Below, piece by piece: positions 61,564-64,000 of a stretch of 64,000 nucleotides of DNA. The notes below the pieces were generated by a model that made no database searches, was not told where the DNA came from, and saw only the letters and a program-made list of their open reading frames with translations. The translations under genes were made by a program, and so were the position numbers. This stretch comes from Candidatus Obscuribacterales bacterium (GTDB lineage Bacteria > Cyanobacteriota > Vampirovibrionia > Obscuribacterales > Obscuribacteraceae): positions 62,001-126,000 of the forward strand of contig JAGVKB010000113.1 in the NCBI GenBank assembly GCA_020050835.1, given 5' to 3'. The stretch's first letter is position 1, and the number at the start of each line of letters is the position of its first letter.

Positions 61564-62547
61564 ATGCCCAGCAGGAAGACCAAGACTGAAACGACTACCG
61601 GCAAACTCCTTAAGCCTGAGCTGTTAAAGCCCGGTGACGCCGTCGGTCTTGTTTGTCCGGCCAGCCGCCCGGCCAGCCCGGCAGTTCTGGCCCGCTGCGT
61701 TCGCGTCGTCACAGAGATGGGGTTCAAGCCGCTCGTTGGAGAAAGCGCTTTTAAGACCTGCGGTTACATGGCCGGAACCGATGAAGAGCGCCTGCGTGAT
61801 TTGGAACGATTCCTCAGCGATGAATCGGTACGCGGAGTTTTTTGTGTCAGCGGCGGCTTCGGATCGTTGCGCCTGCTGCCACGCCTCAACTACCGGCGTA
61901 TCGCCGCATCCCCGAAAGTGATAGTGGGATGCGACGACAATACCCACTTGCTGCTTGCGCTGCATAGACGTTGTGGAATGGTAACCTTCCACGGACCGAA
62001 TCTCGATCAGGTAACCACCAGATACAGTTTCGATCGCCTCAAAGAAGTACTGACCAGGAAGTCGAATATAAAAATGTTGTCGGTGTCGGAGGCAACCTCC
62101 GAGGGAGTCGCGGACGGATTTCCTTATACACCGGTCTCTGGTATCGCAAGTGGTGCTTTACTCGGTGGCAACTTGACCGCCTTGGTCTCACTAATGGGGA
62201 CCCCGTATGCGCCGGACCTCTCGGATGCTGTTTTGTTCCTAGAGGATAAGAACGAGCGAACAGACATACTTGATCGCTGGTTCACCACGCTGTACATTTC
62301 TGGTCAACTAGCTGCAACTAGAGCGGTGGCATTTGGAGAGTTTCTCAATTGCGGGGCGAGAGGATCTAACGACCTTTTGTCAATTGAGGAGCTGTTTGGC
62401 GATCGCCTCAAGCAATTAAGTAAGCCTTCCTGCTTCGGGCTCTCGCTCGGACAATCAAGCCGTACAGCGACGGTGCCGCTGGGTGTGATGGTAAATTTTG
62501 ATTCCGGCAAAGGAACATTGGAGTTCCTGGAAGGGCATTTTAATTAG
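61564..62547 (+). CDS. S66-family paralogue lacking catalytic Ser and His
   Basis: 327 residues of the same fold as its upstream neighbour (LKPGDAVGLVCPASRP, VSGGFGSLRLLPRLNY, GMVTFHGPN). The nucleophile position reads VGCDDNT, so Ser is Asp124, and the His position reads SLGQSSRT, giving Gln297. The Glu (LFLEDK) is kept. It is therefore probably not a serine carboxypeptidase; it may bind muropeptides or pair with the intact copy. Some distant S66 relatives (MccF-like) keep the triad, so they do not explain it. Confidence 0.88.
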   Translation: MPSRKTKTETTTGKLLKPELLKPGDAVGLVCPASRPASPAVLARCVRVVTEMGFKPLVGESAFKTCGYMAGTDEERLRDLERFLSDESVRGVFCVSGGFGSLRLLPRLNYRRIAASPKVIVGCDDNTHLLLALHRRCGMVTFHGPNLDQVTTRYSFDRLKEVLTRKSNIKMLSVSEATSEGVADGFPYTPVSGIASGALLGGNLTALVSLMGTPYAPDLSDAVLFLEDKNERTDILDRWFTTLYISGQLAATRAVAFGEFLNCGARGSNDLLSIEELFGDRLKQLSKPSCFGLSLGQSSRTATVPLGVMVNFDSGKGTLEFLEGHFN

Positions 62548-62565
62548 AGCCGCCAATCGGCGCTC
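62547..62565 (+). terminator. short hairpin after the S66 pair
   Basis: GAG-CGCC pairs with GGCG-CTC across an AATC loop, with one unpaired C, starting at the stop codon. No T run follows, so support is weak. Confidence 0.3.
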
Positions 62566-62613
62566 TTGGACGGCTGCATTCAGCTCCAAACCGCAATGAG
62601 CGTGAGCTAGGCT

Positions 62614-63234
62614 CTAGAGTTCCAGCTTATTGTCGTGAGGTTTCATGTCGACTATCTTTTGATTGGCGCTCGACTTGCGAAGCTCGCTCTGGGCGGTAAT
62701 CAGCTTGCCGCATTCGGTGCACTTCGGAAAGTCTCCTTTCCAGGTCGGTGGAGCGATGTGTCCGTAATTTTCACACATGGTGTTCTTCTTTTGACCGGAG
62801 AACATGCCACCGATTGTGCTTGTGACATTCTGGAAAAAGGCATTTACCTTCTGCTTGGCGCGAACGTCGTCCGAATTGGACCGCAATCCGCTCTGGCGCA
62901 GGGCCTCGATTTCAGTGTCCGTAATTCTCTGCACTTCGGCCGGCTGAGTCTGAGCGATGCGCTCTTTCATTAACTCCTCGAACTTCTTTGGATCGTGCAA
63001 GGTTCGCTTACGGTCGGGAGACTCATCGTCAGTGGTTTTGCGGATCTCTTCAATTCGTTTCTCGATATCGAGATTTCTGGCGCCTTCGCCCTTGACCGGG
63101 TCGAGATCGTACTCACCGGTCGGACGCCGTTCACTCGGCCCGGTCGGACGCTTACGCTCGCTTATTTCTTTTTGCAATCCTTCGTTGGTGTACTCAGGAT
63201 TACGATAATACTTCTTGTCATCATTGCCTGGCAT
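62614..63234 (-). CDS. hypothetical protein with a C-terminal zinc-ribbon-like motif
   Basis: 206 residues from ATG 63234 with GGTGGGG upstream. The first 140 residues are highly charged and probably disordered (ISERKRPTGPSERRPTGEYD, EEIRKTTDDESPDRKRTLHD). Near the end, C-ENYGH and FPKCTECGKLI give a possible C-x3-H/C-x2-C metal site. No family recognised. It lies downstream of the kinase gene on the same strand and may be its partner or substrate. Confidence 0.72.
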   Translation of the reverse strand: MPGNDDKKYYRNPEYTNEGLQKEISERKRPTGPSERRPTGEYDLDPVKGEGARNLDIEKRIEEIRKTTDDESPDRKRTLHDPKKFEELMKERIAQTQPAEVQRITDTEIEALRQSGLRSNSDDVRAKQKVNAFFQNVTSTIGGMFSGQKKNTMCENYGHIAPPTWKGDFPKCTECGKLITAQSELRKSSANQKIVDMKPHDNKLEL

Positions 63235-63307
63235 AAGACCCCACCTCTTGATTCGGCGCCAGTCTGTATTGTTCCCCGCAAATGATCTGCTCTAACAATT
63301 CGACTCG

Positions 63308-64000
63308 TTAACTCGATCCGCTCGCAGCAATCTGCATTTTGGCTTTGAGCAGCTCGAGGGCCTTTTGCAGCTCCAGCATTGTTTGATAGCGCTTCTCCGG
63401 CTCCTTCTCCATGGCTTTGGTAACGATTCGCTCCAGCTCTTCGGGAATATTGAGGTCTGGTCTCTTTGATCGCAACGGCATGGCATCTTGCTCGAGATGC
63501 ATGAACATGATTTCGACGACGTTATCGTCATCGTAAGGCAGGCGGCTGGTCAGTAACTCATATGCCATACAGCCCAGTGAATAAATGTCCGAACGTTCAT
63601 CCAGAGCTTTGCCGCGCACCTGCTCGGGGCTCATGTATGGCGGGCTGCCAAAAGAATGACCGACTTGCGTCAAAGAGCGTGACTCCGGTCCCGATGTCTC
63701 CGGTTCTCTCAGCTTGGCACAACCGAAATCGAGTATTTTAGGCACCGGCGGTCTACCAGTTACCTGCTTGAGCATGACATTGCTTGGTTTGACGTCTCGG
63801 TGAATGACACCGGAATCGTGCGCGTGAGCCATACCATCGCATACCTGAATCAAGATGTCGACTGAGCGCTCGATCGCCATGATCCCCTCTTTCTGAATGA
63901 GCTCTTCCAAGCTTCGCCCTTCGATAAACTCCATTACCATGAACGGTCGCTGCCTTTCGGTAATTCCAAAGTCATAGACCATCGCTATGTTGGGGTGCTC
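63308..64000 (-). CDS. serine/threonine protein kinase, N-terminus beyond the window
   Basis: About 230 residues of a Hanks-type kinase open to the window edge, starting at EHPNIAMVYDFGI. Catalytic loop HRDVKPSN, metal-binding DFG (KILDFGCAKL) and activation-segment end PYMSPEQVRG are intact. The protein ends soon after the kinase domain (KALELLKAKMQIAASGSS) with no membrane anchor or sensor domain at the C-terminus, unlike PknB. Missing: the glycine loop and catalytic Lys. Confidence 0.93.
   Translation of the reverse strand, partial: EHPNIAMVYDFGITERQRPFMVMEFIEGRSLEELIQKEGIMAIERSVDILIQVCDGMAHAHDSGVIHRDVKPSNVMLKQVTGRPPVPKILDFGCAKLREPETSGPESRSLTQVGHSFGSPPYMSPEQVRGKALDERSDIYSLGCMAYELLTSRLPYDDDNVVEIMFMHLEQDAMPLRSKRPDLNIPEELERIVTKAMEKEPEKRYQTMLELQKALELLKAKMQIAASGSS

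Overview
The window is 64 kb of ordinary bacterial chromosome with moderate GC, close gene packing and single-domain housekeeping genes mixed with lineage-specific ones. No insertion sequence, phage, CRISPR array or integrase was seen. The outer-membrane and LPS genes (OmpH/Skp-like chaperones, two heptose-kinase paralogues, a putative beta-barrel) point to a diderm. Together with a DUF4330 protein and a divergent-PAP2 protein familiar from cyanobacteria, a cbb3 oxidase next to an unusual bc complex, and long YD-repeat proteins, my best guess is the non-photosynthetic cyanobacterial sister lineage (Vampirovibrionia/Melainabacteria, probably Obscuribacterales). This assignment is inference; no rRNA gene is present to test it.

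Layout. 1-3.5 kb: signal peptidase I, glycine dehydrogenase subunit 1 and peptidyl-tRNA hydrolase. 3.7-12.4 kb: a twelve-gene respiratory operon on the + strand, which is the most notable part of the window. It encodes CcoN, a CcoO carrying an extra cytochrome c domain, CcoS, a diheme cytochrome c lipoprotein, a Rieske protein, two different cytochromes b, an MvhD-like iron-sulfur protein and four small membrane proteins, two of them only 53 and 40 residues. 12.6-16 kb: a putative outer-membrane protein and two Skp/OmpH-like chaperones. 16.5-19.2 kb: a double SagB-type nitroreductase and CorA. 19.4-27.5 kb: O-antigen ligase family protein, DUF4330 protein, two heptose-kinase paralogues and several unknowns. 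27.6-31.9 kb: a 1422-residue YD-repeat-like protein with a C-terminal cysteine-peptidase-like domain. 32-36.5 kb: two SPFH proteins and an LSm-fmt-rsmB operon. 36.6-44.2 kb: isocitrate dehydrogenase, unpartnered ABC permeases, a phosphoribosyltransferase and a trypsin-like PDZ protease. 44.3-47.6 kb: tRNA-Cys, tRNA-Val, a CHASE2 protein with a degenerate cyclase domain, and a repeat cluster. 47.6-51.2 kb: the str operon (rpsL-rpsG-fusA) with a near-consensus promoter and a clear terminator. 51.3-64 kb: GNAT protein, SmpB, a GHL10 glycosidase, a double ribbon-helix-helix protein, a PAP2-like protein and a prenyl diphosphate synthase, acyl-CoA dehydrogenase, two S66 paralogues, and a Ser/Thr kinase cut by the window edge.

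How the genes work together. The respiratory operon looks like a quinol:cytochrome c oxidoreductase plus C-family oxygen reductase made as one unit. The first cytochrome b (594 aa) lacks both histidines that normally bind heme bH, although it keeps the bL pair. The second (378 aa) keeps all four and carries a C-terminal 2[4Fe-4S] ferredoxin domain, predicted to be cytoplasmic and followed by the MvhD-like protein. I infer an asymmetric bc complex exchanging electrons with a cytoplasmic iron-sulfur carrier; this is the best candidate for an undescribed system here. Three other proteins look like degenerate or rebuilt relatives of known enzymes: the CHASE2 cyclase, the second S66 peptidase and an SPFH protein whose distal half is replaced by TPR-like helices.
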